Assembly: GCA_023663345.1 (NCBI GenBank) | Contig: JAMPHR010000001.1 | Span: 572,932-614,685 of the forward strand | Source of the DNA: Paenibacillus sp. | Lineage (GTDB): Bacteria; Bacteroidota; Bacteroidia; Bacteroidales; Muribaculaceae | Length of the DNA stretch: 41,754 bases | Reading direction: 5' to 3' | Part shown: positions 18,429 through 26,952 of the stretch, piece after piece | Layout: each line of letters begins with the position of its first letter | How positions within the stretch are numbered: the stretch's first letter is position 1 | Translations under genes and position numbers: made by a program | Notes under the pieces: generated by a model | Told to the model about the DNA's origin: nothing | The model's input: only the letters and a program-made list of their open reading frames with translations | Databases searched by the model: none

Positions 18429-18677
18429 TCCTATGACACCGTTTTTTGTCGCGATAAGCGCAACACTTTTCATCAATTCATAGCCATTTGATTATACTTA
18501 TGAATATTTTTCCAAAATACAATATCAATTCAACGCATTTTTCTTTTATTCACTAAATTATTTGTTATTATTCTTAATATTGCCTAATTTTGTAGACCAA
18601 TCAATTGTTATAAGCTGCTACGGATTTTGATGACCATCATACGTCTTGTGGACAGCAACCAATCTAATTCACACAAT
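18429..18677. other. AT-rich intergenic leader of the SusC gene
   Basis: The gap holds one strong promoter (listed separately) and an 85-nt untranslated leader. I looked for inverted repeats flanking the promoter that would mark an invertible switch and saw none. Confidence 0.5.
18561..18592 (+). promoter_or_regulatory. promoter of the SusC-SusD-thioredoxin locus
   Basis: TTTG (18561-18564) is followed after exactly 20 nt by TAATTTTG (18585-18592), a full Bacteroidota promoter match. It lies about 86 nt before the first candidate start codon (ATG 18678). Confidence 0.8.
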
Positions 18678-18698
18678 ATGAACAACTTAACCATCACT

Positions 18699-18707
18699 GG
18701 GGGGGGG
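18699..18707 (+). repeat. G9 homopolymer tract in the SusC leader
   Basis: Nine consecutive G lie seven codons after the ATG at 18678. As written, the frame from that ATG ends at TAA 18708-18710. Removing one G (or adding two) joins it to the SusC frame and yields a full signal peptide (MNNLTITGGGKIFALSLAMA... ending TPLWA). Confidence 0.9.
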
Positions 18708-18732
18708 TAAAATCTTTGCTTTATCCCTCGCG

Positions 18733-21700
18733 ATGGCATTATCAACACCTCTGTGGGCCGAAACATCGGTCTCACTGACGGCTATTGAGAGTGCCCAACA
18801 GCAAATTACAGTAACCGGTGTCGTAAACGACGAAAATGGCGATCCTGTGCCCGGAGCAAACGTCCTGATCAAAGGGAAAAAAGGGTACGGAACCATTACC
18901 GACATCGACGGAAAATTCTCCATCAAGGCTATGGCCGGACAGACGATCGAAGTATCGTTTCTCGGATACACTCCGGCCGAACAGACCGTAACAAACGGTA
19001 AAAACGATCTCAAATTCACATTGACCCCCGACAATCAGCAGCTCGACGAGGTGATTGTCACAGGTTATCAGACTCTCTCCAAGGAGCGCGCCTCAGGATC
19101 ATTCTCAGTAGTGACTCCCGAAAAGCTCAAAGGCAAACTCCAGACCGGCATCATGGCCCGACTCGAGGGTATGGTGGCAGGTATGAAGACCGTGAACGGC
19201 GGCACCCCCGAGATACGTGGCGTGTCGACCCTCAACGGCACCAAGACCCCTCTTTACGTAGTTGACGGTATCCCCTACGAGGGTAGCCTCGCCGCGATCA
19301 ATCCTTCCGAAATCGTGAACGTGACCGTGCTTAAGGACGCGACAGCCGCCTCGATCTACGGTGCCCGCTCGGCCAACGGTGTTATCGTCATCACCACCCG
19401 CTCGGGAGAGCAGGGAAAGACCAAGGTGAGCTACAACGGTAGCGTGAAATTCACCCCGCTGCCTGACCGCGACTATCTCAACCTCACCTCAAGCGCCGAA
19501 CTGGTCGACCTGCAGGAGACCCTGTTCAAGTATCCCCATTCAGCCTACAACCCTCTCACAGCCAACACCCCAATGAACGAGGTCTACGAGCTGCTCTATG
19601 ACCGCGATGCCGGCCGCATCTCCGATGCTGATTTCCAGCAGAAGATGGATCATTACCGCAGCCTCAACAACTATGACCAGTTCAAGGACCGCTACGTGCG
19701 CAGCAACTCGATAGTGCAGCAGCACAACATCTCGTTCAGCGGTGGCTCGGGCATCTACAAATATGCCCTCTCGGCCAACTATCAGCAGAACAACCCCTAC
19801 GAAAAGGCTCAGTCCGACAGCCGTCTCGGTTTCAACCTCAAGAACCAGTTTGACTTCTTCAAGTGGCTCCGCGTCAACCTCGGCATAATCCAGAGCAACA
19901 CCAACGCCAGCTACAACAACGGCTTCACCGGCTACAGCTATCTCTACAGCGGAGCCTCCTACAAGATGCTCTACAACGAGGACGGCACCCCCGCCCAGTG
20001 GTACAGCGGAAAGAACCAGCGCGAGATCGACCGCCTCAACGCCCTGGGACTTCTCGACGAGACATTCATCCCCGTGTATGAGGAGGACAAGGCCCACTAC
20101 AAGAGCGAGGGCAAATATCAGAACATCAACCTCGCCCTGCGCTTCAACATCATCGAGGGTCTCAATCTCGATCTCATGTACCAGACCGAGAATACCAACA
20201 GCTACACCAAGCAGTTGTACACCGAAAACTCACGCACCGTGAAGACCGAGGTCAACAACGCCACCGTGATCGACAAGGACGGCAAGGTGACCAACCATAT
20301 CCCCAAGGGCGGCAAGCTCTCGGAGAGCTGGAGCAAGAACAGCTCCTACACCATGCGTGCGCAGTTGAACTTCAACCGTCAGTTTGCCGAGAAGCACGAC
20401 GTGCAGGCCCTCGTAGGTGCCGAGCGCCGCAAGGTGACATCCCACGGCACAAGCGTCAACAAGTGGGGATACGATGACACCACTCTCGCGTTCAAGTCCA
20501 TCAACGAACTTAACCTCGGACAGGCCGTGACCGGAACCCAGTCGACAAGCGGCAGCTACTATTACAGCGGTCCTTACGACAGGTTCTCCAACTCCGACAA
20601 CCGCTATGTGGCATTCTATGCCAACGCTTCCTACACATTCGACAACCTCATCACAGCCACAGGAAGTATCCGTCTCGACAAGTCCAACCTGTTCGGTACC
20701 GATCCCAAGTATCAGAACCGTCCCCTCTGGTCGGCCGGTCTGCAGTATCATGCCCTCCGTGGCTGGAACTGGGTTGACCGCCTCACCGTGCGCGCCACCT
20801 ACGGTATCAACGGTAACGTGGCCAAGAACAGCGGCCCCTACATGATCGCACAGACCCAGAGCCGTCCCAACAGCTACACCAACGATTACTACTCGGTGAT
20901 CACCACTCCCCCGAATCCCACCCTCCGCTGGGAGAAGACCAAGGTGCTCAACCTCGGTGTTGACTTCAGCGTGCTCCACAACCGTCTGAACGGTGCCATC
21001 GAGTTCTACTCCAAGAACACCGACGACCTCCTGGGCCAGCGCCAGACCGATCCCACCTGCGGATGGGGCTCGCTACAGCTCAACTACGGAACCATGTACA
21101 ACCGCGGTGTCGAGCTCACACTCAACAGCGTGAATATCTCCAACCGTGATTTCCAGTGGACAAGCAACCTCGTGTTCAGCTACAACAAAAACAAGCTCAC
21201 CCACATCGAGAACTCGGGCACATCGGCCATGGATTACTACTATAGCCTCCAGAACCGCGAGGGCCGTCCCATGAGCTCGCTCTACTCGATACGCTATGCA
21301 GGCCTTGACAGCGAGGGCTATCCTACAGCCTACAAGCAGGATGGCACCATCATCAACAACTACCGTGACCTCGAGCCCGAGGATCTGGTGTACTCAGGCA
21401 CTACCAATCCCCCCTACTCGGCCGCCCTCACCAACCGTCTGTCATGGAAAGGCATCGACCTTGAATTCATGTTTGTGTACTACGGTGGCCACAAGCTGCG
21501 CGACGTGGGCGCAAGCTACGTGTGGAACCGTATGCCCACACTCAACTACACTGGCGTACTCGACCGCGACCGCATGCACTTCTGGCAGAATCCCGGTGAC
21601 GAGAACGATCCCGATATGGCTCCGGCATTTATCTACAACTCCGGTCACTCCAACTCGGAGTACCTGTGGAGCGCCGCCGACAAGCACATCGAGAAGGGCG

Positions 21701-21930
21701 ACTACATCAAGCTCCGCAACCTCATAATCGGTTACTCATTCCCCAAAAAGCTGATCAACAAGGCTTATCTCCAGGGCCTGCGTGTCGACCTTCAGATCCA
21801 GAACCTCTGGTACTGGGCCGCCAACAAGCGCAACCTCGACCCCGAGGTATGGTCAGGAACCACACTCAGCCCCTCGCGCGGATACCACATCCCGCCCACC
21901 TACACCATAGGTCTTTCAGCTAACTTCTAA
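18733..21930 (+). CDS. SusC/RagA-family TonB-dependent outer-membrane transporter, leader out of frame
   Basis: The uninterrupted frame is 1065 residues. A carboxypeptidase-regulatory-like beta domain (about 20-95; GDPVPGANVLIKG) comes first, then the plug. The plug begins at LDEVIVTGYQ (about 102) and contains YVVDGIPYEG and the family signature ATAASIYGARSANGVIVIT. A 22-strand-type beta-barrel follows to the aromatic C-terminus (LSANF). It would take up a nutrient with its SusD lid; the substrate is unknown. The ATG at 18733 gives only MALSTPLWA, too short to be a signal peptide. The true start is probably ATG 18678, separated by the G9 tract and one base out of frame. There is no STN domain, so no hint of anti-sigma signalling. 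Confidence 0.93.
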   Translation: MALSTPLWAETSVSLTAIESAQQQITVTGVVNDENGDPVPGANVLIKGKKGYGTITDIDGKFSIKAMAGQTIEVSFLGYTPAEQTVTNGKNDLKFTLTPDNQQLDEVIVTGYQTLSKERASGSFSVVTPEKLKGKLQTGIMARLEGMVAGMKTVNGGTPEIRGVSTLNGTKTPLYVVDGIPYEGSLAAINPSEIVNVTVLKDATAASIYGARSANGVIVITTRSGEQGKTKVSYNGSVKFTPLPDRDYLNLTSSAELVDLQETLFKYPHSAYNPLTANTPMNEVYELLYDRDAGRISDADFQQKMDHYRSLNNYDQFKDRYVRSNSIVQQHNISFSGGSGIYKYALSANYQQNNPYEKAQSDSRLGFNLKNQFDFFKWLRVNLGIIQSNTNASYNNGFTGYSYLYSGASYKMLYNEDGTPAQWYSGKNQREIDRLNALGLLDETFIPVYEEDKAHYKSEGKYQNINLALRFNIIEGLNLDLMYQTENTNSYTKQLYTENSRTVKTEVNNATVIDKDGKVTNHIPKGGKLSESWSKNSSYTMRAQLNFNRQFAEKHDVQALVGAERRKVTSHGTSVNKWGYDDTTLAFKSINELNLGQAVTGTQSTSGSYYYSGPYDRFSNSDNRYVAFYANASYTFDNLITATGSIRLDKSNLFGTDPKYQNRPLWSAGLQYHALRGWNWVDRLTVRATYGINGNVAKNSGPYMIAQTQSRPNSYTNDYYSVITTPPNPTLRWEKTKVLNLGVDFSVLHNRLNGAIEFYSKNTDDLLGQRQTDPTCGWGSLQLNYGTMYNRGVELTLNSVNISNRDFQWTSNLVFSYNKNKLTHIENSGTSAMDYYYSLQNREGRPMSSLYSIRYAGLDSEGYPTAYKQDGTIINNYRDLEPEDLVYSGTTNPPYSAALTNRLSWKGIDLEFMFVYYGGHKLRDVGASYVWNRMPTLNYTGVLDRDRMHFWQNPGDENDPDMAPAFIYNSGHSNSEYLWSAADKHIEKGDYIKLRNLIIGYSFPKKLINKAYLQGLRVDLQIQNLWYWAANKRNLDPEVWSGTTLSPSRGYHIPPTYTIGLSANF

Positions 21931-21944
21931 TCCCCCTCCGAGTC

Positions 21945-23420
21945 ATGAAATATAATAAAATATTAGCAACAACGGCTTCAGCTCTCTCCCTCATGGCCAT
22001 GTCATCGTGTGACGGCTGGCTCGACAATCAGCCCAAAGGCTTCACCATTCCCGAAAAATACGAGGATTACGAGCAGCTGATGAACAGCCAGTACCTCTAC
22101 CGCGCCCTCGACATCTATCCCTCGTTCATCACCGACGATATCCAGCTTGTGGCAACCGGCACGATACCCAATTTCAGCCTGTTTGAATACCGCGACAAGT
22201 CCGAGCATCTCAAGAATCTCTACTCCTTCCAGCACGGCCAGGTATTCACCCCCGGAAACTCCGACGGAATATGGGAGGATGCCTACTCCAATATCTTCAC
22301 CTACAATGCGGTGATCAACAATGTGCTCACCTCGGCTGGAGGTTCGGCCGATGACCGCAACCATCTCATGGGCGAGGCCCTGGTGGGACGCGCATTCGAG
22401 TATCTCAACCTGGTCAATCTCTACGGCAATCATTATGATCCCGCCACAGCCGATTCCGACTATGGTGTACCCCTCGTACTGAGCGAGGAGATCACCGGTG
22501 AGAAATATCCCCGTGCCTCAGTGGCCCAGGTATATGCCCAGATCGAGAGCGATCTCAACAATGCTGTCGACAATTATCTGGCCGCTTCCACTGCCACATC
22601 GTTCGATCCCGACCGTAGCGTGGGATTCGCATTCCTCTCGCGCATGTATCTCTACATGGGACGCTATGCCGATGCCCTTTCCAACGCCAACTCATCGCTC
22701 GCCCTCAACGACAAGCTCCTCGACTACAAGGACTACACCACCAAGCAGGGCCAGTGGGGACGCATCGTTGCAGCCGACGGCTCGGGCGACTTCCCTGATG
22801 AGCACGACAATCTCGAGAATGTGTACACCCGCATCCTCAACGGTACAAGCTACATATTCAAGAGCGTGGCCGCGAGCGAGGATCTGCTCGACACATTCGC
22901 CCGCAATCTCCCCGCCGACGGCGAGGATATGCGTCTGTCGCTCTTCTTTGCCAAGGATGAGTTCAATCCCTACACCGTAGGCGGATCTCCCGACCAATTC
23001 ATCGGCTACACCATCTTCGCTCCCTACATCGAGATGAACATAGGCTTCTCGACCCCCGAGGTGCTTCTGATCGCAGCCGAGTGTGAGGCACGTGTAGGCG
23101 ACAAGGACAAGGCTCTGGCCCATCTCGACAAGCTCCGCGACATGCGCATCAAGAACAATGTGCATTTCTCCACCGACTACACCAAGGAAGAAGTGCTGAA
23201 GATGGTGATCGACGAGCGCCGTAAGGAATTTGCCTTCATCGGTCTCACCCGTCTCATCGACCTCAAGCGCCTCAACCGCGAGAGCTGGTTTGCCAAGACC
23301 ATCACCCACTCTGCCGGAAACGAGGGCACCTGGGAGCTTCCTGCCAATGATCCGCGCTACATCATGCCCGTACCCGACAATGTGTTGAGCTTCAACAATA
23401 TGCCCCAGTACGAGCGTTAA
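21945..23420 (+). CDS. SusD/RagB-family nutrient-binding lipoprotein
   Basis: This 491-residue protein has a lipobox (MAMSSC, about residues 17-22), then the usual Asp-rich DGWLDNQPKG start of mature SusD-like proteins. The TPR-like helical scaffold and a C-terminal segment (LIDLKRLNRESWF...IMPVPDNVLSFNN) are typical of the family. It would form the extracellular lid of the SusC transporter. It begins 14 nt after the SusC stop. No glycan-binding residues can be assigned from sequence alone, and there is no glycoside hydrolase nearby to suggest a substrate. Confidence 0.93.
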   Translation: MKYNKILATTASALSLMAMSSCDGWLDNQPKGFTIPEKYEDYEQLMNSQYLYRALDIYPSFITDDIQLVATGTIPNFSLFEYRDKSEHLKNLYSFQHGQVFTPGNSDGIWEDAYSNIFTYNAVINNVLTSAGGSADDRNHLMGEALVGRAFEYLNLVNLYGNHYDPATADSDYGVPLVLSEEITGEKYPRASVAQVYAQIESDLNNAVDNYLAASTATSFDPDRSVGFAFLSRMYLYMGRYADALSNANSSLALNDKLLDYKDYTTKQGQWGRIVAADGSGDFPDEHDNLENVYTRILNGTSYIFKSVAASEDLLDTFARNLPADGEDMRLSLFFAKDEFNPYTVGGSPDQFIGYTIFAPYIEMNIGFSTPEVLLIAAECEARVGDKDKALAHLDKLRDMRIKNNVHFSTDYTKEEVLKMVIDERRKEFAFIGLTRLIDLKRLNRESWFAKTITHSAGNEGTWELPANDPRYIMPVPDNVLSFNNMPQYER

Positions 23421-23456
23421 TCGCAACAGGCATCTGACTTCATCACTAATAATGCC

Positions 23457-23497
23457 AACTGCAGACGGGAGGGGCATCTCTCCCTCCCGCTGCAGTT
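23457..23497 (+). terminator. hairpin between the SusD and thioredoxin genes
   Basis: AACTGCAG-A-CGGGAGGG (23457-23473) pairs with CCCTCCCG-CTGCAGTT (23482-23497) around a short loop. The stem is very stable, but only TCCCAATTCC follows. It may be an attenuator or RNA-processing stem that sets the SusCD:thioredoxin expression ratio, or a full terminator. Confidence 0.65.
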
Positions 23498-23515
23498 TCC
23501 CAATTCCAATCGATC

Positions 23516-24694
23516 ATGAAAAGAATAATAAGCATATTACTGCTTGCTGTAACAATTACAATATCATCTCACGCCTCAGGCATAGAATTCTATCACGGCA
23601 CTTGGGCCGAGGCTGTGGCCAAGGCCAAGAGCGAGAACAAGAAGATATTTGTGGACTTCTTCACCGAATGGTGCGGACCATGCCTCAACATGGCTCTCAA
23701 AGTGTTCCCGCTTCCCGAGGTCGGCGAAGCCTACAACAAGGACTTCGTGTGCCTCAAGATCGATGCCGAGAAAGGTGAGGGCGTGGAGCTCGCACGCAAA
23801 TATGGCGTTAACTCCTACCCCAGCTACGTATTCATCGACCCCGCTACCGAGGAGATGATACACCGTAGCGGAGGCAACAAGCCCGCCATCGACTTCATCA
23901 ACGACATCAAGGGAGCCAAGGATCCCAAACTCAGCTCGATATATCTCAATGAGAAGTACGCTTCGGGCGATTACGATTCAGCGTTCCTCATTGACTATAT
24001 ACGCGGAAAGAAGACCTCAGGCAGTCGCAATCTGCTTAAAGACTTCGACAAGCTGATCTCCATGGGCAACAAACTGACCGATCCCACCATCTGGGACCTC
24101 TACAGCGAGTGCATCACAGGATACGACAATCCCTATATCCGCGAGGTTTCTGACAACTATGGTCAGTTCTGCAACCTCTTCGGCAAAGAAGCGGTCGACT
24201 CAAAACTCGCATCGTCCACCCAGTATGCCTCGCCCGAGTTCATTCAGTCACTCTGTGATTTCGACGGCAAGGACTACAATATCAAGCTTGCCACCATGTC
24301 GCGCCTGTTCAACGGCAACAACAGCAACCCCGACGAGGCCTGGGCTTATGTGGACAAGCTCATTGCCGACACCACCGTCAACAAGAAAGATTTCGTGAGC
24401 CGTCTCGGTTTCTACACCCGCATCACTCCCAACTACCGCGACTGTGACCTCACATTTGACCAGCTTGTGAAAAAGGCTCGCTACACCCGCTACGTAGCCT
24501 ACAACAATTATGACCGCGACGACGCCATGCCTCACTACTATTACGCCATCGCGCTCGAATACCTGTGCCAGCGTGCCGCCAAGGAAGGCCGTCAGATCCC
24601 GGCCGATTTCTTCGCTACCCCCACCCATGGCAATCAGGAATACTCCACCCGCCATCCCCTCCTGAAGCAAAAGCCCTCCTACCGTAAAAAGTAG
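23516..24694 (+). CDS. secreted thioredoxin-fold protein with C-terminal helical extension
   Basis: This 392-residue protein has a signal peptide (about 1-20). A thioredoxin domain at about 25-135 has the redox motif WCGPC (C53, C56) and the cis-proline segment NSYPSYVF. A C-terminal region of about 250 residues, probably alpha-helical, has no recognised family. It would act in the periplasm on disulfides, perhaps of an imported substrate or of the transporter complex. It lies 95 nt after SusD beyond a strong hairpin. Thioredoxin-like genes beside SusC/SusD pairs are known in Bacteroidota, but the partner is not. Confidence 0.85.
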   Translation: MKRIISILLLAVTITISSHASGIEFYHGTWAEAVAKAKSENKKIFVDFFTEWCGPCLNMALKVFPLPEVGEAYNKDFVCLKIDAEKGEGVELARKYGVNSYPSYVFIDPATEEMIHRSGGNKPAIDFINDIKGAKDPKLSSIYLNEKYASGDYDSAFLIDYIRGKKTSGSRNLLKDFDKLISMGNKLTDPTIWDLYSECITGYDNPYIREVSDNYGQFCNLFGKEAVDSKLASSTQYASPEFIQSLCDFDGKDYNIKLATMSRLFNGNNSNPDEAWAYVDKLIADTTVNKKDFVSRLGFYTRITPNYRDCDLTFDQLVKKARYTRYVAYNNYDRDDAMPHYYYAIALEYLCQRAAKEGRQIPADFFATPTHGNQEYSTRHPLLKQKPSYRKK

Positions 24695-24796
24695 CGCACC
24701 ACTGCATGTAATTATTGATCTATATACACTCCGAAGGCACAAAGCACTTCTGCCGTAAAAAAATTACGGCTCAGGCTTTGTGCCTTTAATTTATAT
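24694..24796. repeat. 103-bp palindromic dispersed repeat, copy A
   Basis: The sequence from 24694 to 24796 matches 28255-28357 at all but two positions by eye. Its core is a nested palindrome. AAGGCACAAAGC (24734-24745) pairs with GCTTTGTGCCTT (24775-24786), and inside it GCCGTAA (24752-24758) pairs with TTACGGC (24764-24770). It begins at the last base of the thioredoxin stop codon and probably also terminates that transcript. Confidence 0.85.
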
Positions 24797-24830
24797 ATCC
24801 CGGCTTTGGTTCTTGATTACTACGAAATAG
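24797..24830 (+). pseudogene. possible fossil of a TOPRIM-gene 3' end
   Basis: The stretch CCCGGCTTTGGTTCTTGATT onward (from 24799) aligns with the end of the intact TOPRIM gene (from 30278). The differences fall mostly at third codon positions, so the conceptual peptide PALVLDYY parallels PAFVLDYY. It directly abuts palindromic repeat copy A. The match is short, about 30 nt, so this is suggestive only. Confidence 0.4.
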
Positions 24831-24891
24831 GGTGTGTCATTTTTGCCTCTCTCAAAATCGCGTATCATATCTATTATTCAATATAATTAGG

Positions 24892-24899
24892 TATTTTTG
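24892..24899 (+). promoter_or_regulatory. -7 element for the accessory lipoprotein
   Basis: TATTTTTG fits TAnnTTTG, 30 nt before the ATG. No exact -33 box is at the expected spacing. Confidence 0.45.
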
Positions 24900-24929
24900 C
24901 ACACCGATAATCCTTAATTTCTATCTATC

Positions 24930-26789
24930 ATGAAATATTATTTCACATATCTTGGTAGGTTTGTAGCCTTAATGTCAATAATGTTTGTGTCAGCATGTAG
25001 TAGCGACAATGATGTTATTGAATCTACCACTTTGCCAAGCAGTCCCGTAATCCACGAATACGAGTTATCCCATGAAACAGGAGAGGAGTATGACATATAT
25101 TATAAATTCAATGAAAAAGTCATACGTCTAACTCAGACAGATGTTACTAATTATGTTCGTAAAGTTGAGGACGACTCCATTCTATATCTATCAACAACCA
25201 CACCTCTCGAATTGCTTCCTGCAAAAGGGTCTATATATTCAATTCCTGTAACTGATAAGACCCCTTACGGTTTGGGCAATAGAGTTGTATCTGTAACCGC
25301 TGAACAGGATCTCTATAAATGTGTCACCACAAGTATTCCATTAGATGAAATATTTGATGAGCTGTCTTTGACTTCCGAGGTGCTGTTAATTCCTGAGAAT
25401 GTTCCGAGCATGGTCGAAGACACTGATGGAAATACACATCCAATAACATTAAACCGACACAACAAATCCCGTGTGCAAGTTGGGGCAACCGATGTACTGA
25501 CTCTCAATCTGAATTATTCGAAAGACGCTGTAACAATAGGTGGTGATATTACTTTCGGCTCCATCTTGACTCTAAATTTTGATATTAAGAATAAAACATC
25601 GGAATGTTCTCTTGCAGTATATTCAGGAATTGACGGGAATATAGAGCTAAGTGCAAAGTGGTGGGAAGAAAGTAAATATAAGAGATTATTACCGAAAACC
25701 GGGGCTTTACCAATATATGAGGGTGCCATCGTTTGGGGACCTTTAGTATTCCGACCTTATGTTGAAGTTGAACTCGGTTACGAGGGATCCGTCGAAGGAT
25801 CCATATCTACTGGTTTCACAAAAAGCTTTGGCGCTAAGTTTGGCATTAAGAATAATATTGGCTTCAGTGAGAATCTCACTGATGATAACAGTAATATATT
25901 CAACGATATATCTGTTGACGCAAAAGCTGAATTAAATCTTGTATTAAAAGTAGATTTCGGATTAGGCCTTTTCACCAAGAATATCGCCTCTGAAATTTCT
26001 CCGAATATCAAGGCCGGATTTAGTACTGAGTGCAACCTGAATAATACAAATATTTTTAAAGAAAATCCTTCAATAGATTTTGATTTTACGGCAAATGCAG
26101 ATGTTTTGCTATACGCATATTTATTTGGCCATGAATTTGCCCATGCACAAGAGAATCTGGCGACTCTTTCTATTTTTTCCCATAAATGGCATCTTTTGCC
26201 CACTGTCAAGGAAAACTCCTTCAGTATAACTGATAATGCTTCGGACAATACATACAATGCCAAGTATTCTCTTTCAGGCGGTTTACTAACACTATTCCAT
26301 GAAATATATCCGGCAATGCGTGTATTCGATGACGATAATGAGGTCTATACATTGATCTCGGATGCGAATAAAATTTCCTATGCCTCTAAAGAATATGAAT
26401 TCAATCTTAAGAATCTGGAAAACGATAAAACCTATTCAGCAAGTCCGGCTATTAATTTATTCGGGAAAATTTATGAACACGATCCTCAAAAATTTTCCCG
26501 TAATGAATTAGTAGGGACCTGGAAAGAGACTTACGAGGACGGATATAGCATCATTACTTTCAATGCCGATGGGACATGGAATGAAGAGGATCATTATGAT
26601 GTCATAGACACATTCTATGGCACATACACATTAGATACTGACCGAAAGATTCTGTACAAACATTGTCTTGGAGGTTCCGATGGTCCATTTGAATCGGAAT
26701 TTTTCTACAAGATTATAGACAATAAATTATACCTGGAGTGGACTGACGGCGATGATCATAATCCCGGACCTTACACACGTGTGTTATAA
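24930..26789 (+). CDS. AT-rich accessory lipoprotein with lipocalin-like C-terminus
   Basis: This 619-residue protein has a lipobox (FVSAC, about residues 19-23). The central region (about 150-420) is rich in beta-strand-like repeats with GYEGSVEGSIS and DFGLGLF; I do not recognise a family there. The last 110 residues (from about 512, LVGTWKETYEDGYSIITFNADGTW) resemble small lipocalin-like domains found in many Bacteroidota lipoproteins. Codon use is visibly more AT-rich than in flanking core genes, which suggests acquisition. It sits between repeat copy A and a strong terminator. Function is unknown; a surface location is likely. Confidence 0.75.
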   Translation: MKYYFTYLGRFVALMSIMFVSACSSDNDVIESTTLPSSPVIHEYELSHETGEEYDIYYKFNEKVIRLTQTDVTNYVRKVEDDSILYLSTTTPLELLPAKGSIYSIPVTDKTPYGLGNRVVSVTAEQDLYKCVTTSIPLDEIFDELSLTSEVLLIPENVPSMVEDTDGNTHPITLNRHNKSRVQVGATDVLTLNLNYSKDAVTIGGDITFGSILTLNFDIKNKTSECSLAVYSGIDGNIELSAKWWEESKYKRLLPKTGALPIYEGAIVWGPLVFRPYVEVELGYEGSVEGSISTGFTKSFGAKFGIKNNIGFSENLTDDNSNIFNDISVDAKAELNLVLKVDFGLGLFTKNIASEISPNIKAGFSTECNLNNTNIFKENPSIDFDFTANADVLLYAYLFGHEFAHAQENLATLSIFSHKWHLLPTVKENSFSITDNASDNTYNAKYSLSGGLLTLFHEIYPAMRVFDDDNEVYTLISDANKISYASKEYEFNLKNLENDKTYSASPAINLFGKIYEHDPQKFSRNELVGTWKETYEDGYSIITFNADGTWNEEDHYDVIDTFYGTYTLDTDRKILYKHCLGGSDGPFESEFFYKIIDNKLYLEWTDGDDHNPGPYTRVL

Positions 26790-26816
26790 GTCTTAATCGG
26801 TAATTAAACACAATAA

Positions 26817-26872
26817 AATAAAGTCGCTACTCTTTTCCAATAACTGGATTAATTTCGGGTAGCGACTTTATT
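26817..26872. terminator. strong bidirectional-type hairpin after the lipoprotein
   Basis: AATAAAGTCGCTAC (26817-26830) pairs perfectly with GTAGCGACTTTATT (26859-26872), a 14-bp stem with A/T flanks suited to termination in either direction. Confidence 0.8.
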
Positions 26873-26885
26873 ATGGCTATTTGGT

Positions 26886-26952
26886 TCTATGGTCTAAAGG
26901 TGTGTATTACTTCTGGAAGAATTAGAACTCAGGCTTTGTGCCTTTAATTTAT
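26886..26952. repeat. chimeric repeat, copy B
   Basis: The left part (26886-26920, TCTATGGTCTAA...TATTACTTCTG) resembles 28068-28112. The right part (26928-26952) is identical over 25 nt to 28331-28355, the right arm of the palindromic repeat. Copy B therefore looks like the copy C region with about 220 nt deleted. Confidence 0.65.

Noticed and set aside
16677-18476. 599-codon minus-strand frame opposite maeB
   Set aside because: Shadow of the malic enzyme gene: the composition is Gly/His/Val-rich with no motif, and the sense strand is a full-length known enzyme.
18429-18677. Invertible promoter controlling SusC
   Set aside because: This is the usual Bacteroidota phase-variation mechanism, so I looked for inverted repeats flanking the promoter. 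None was seen, and the promoter is already in the ON orientation; the G9 tract is the better candidate switch.
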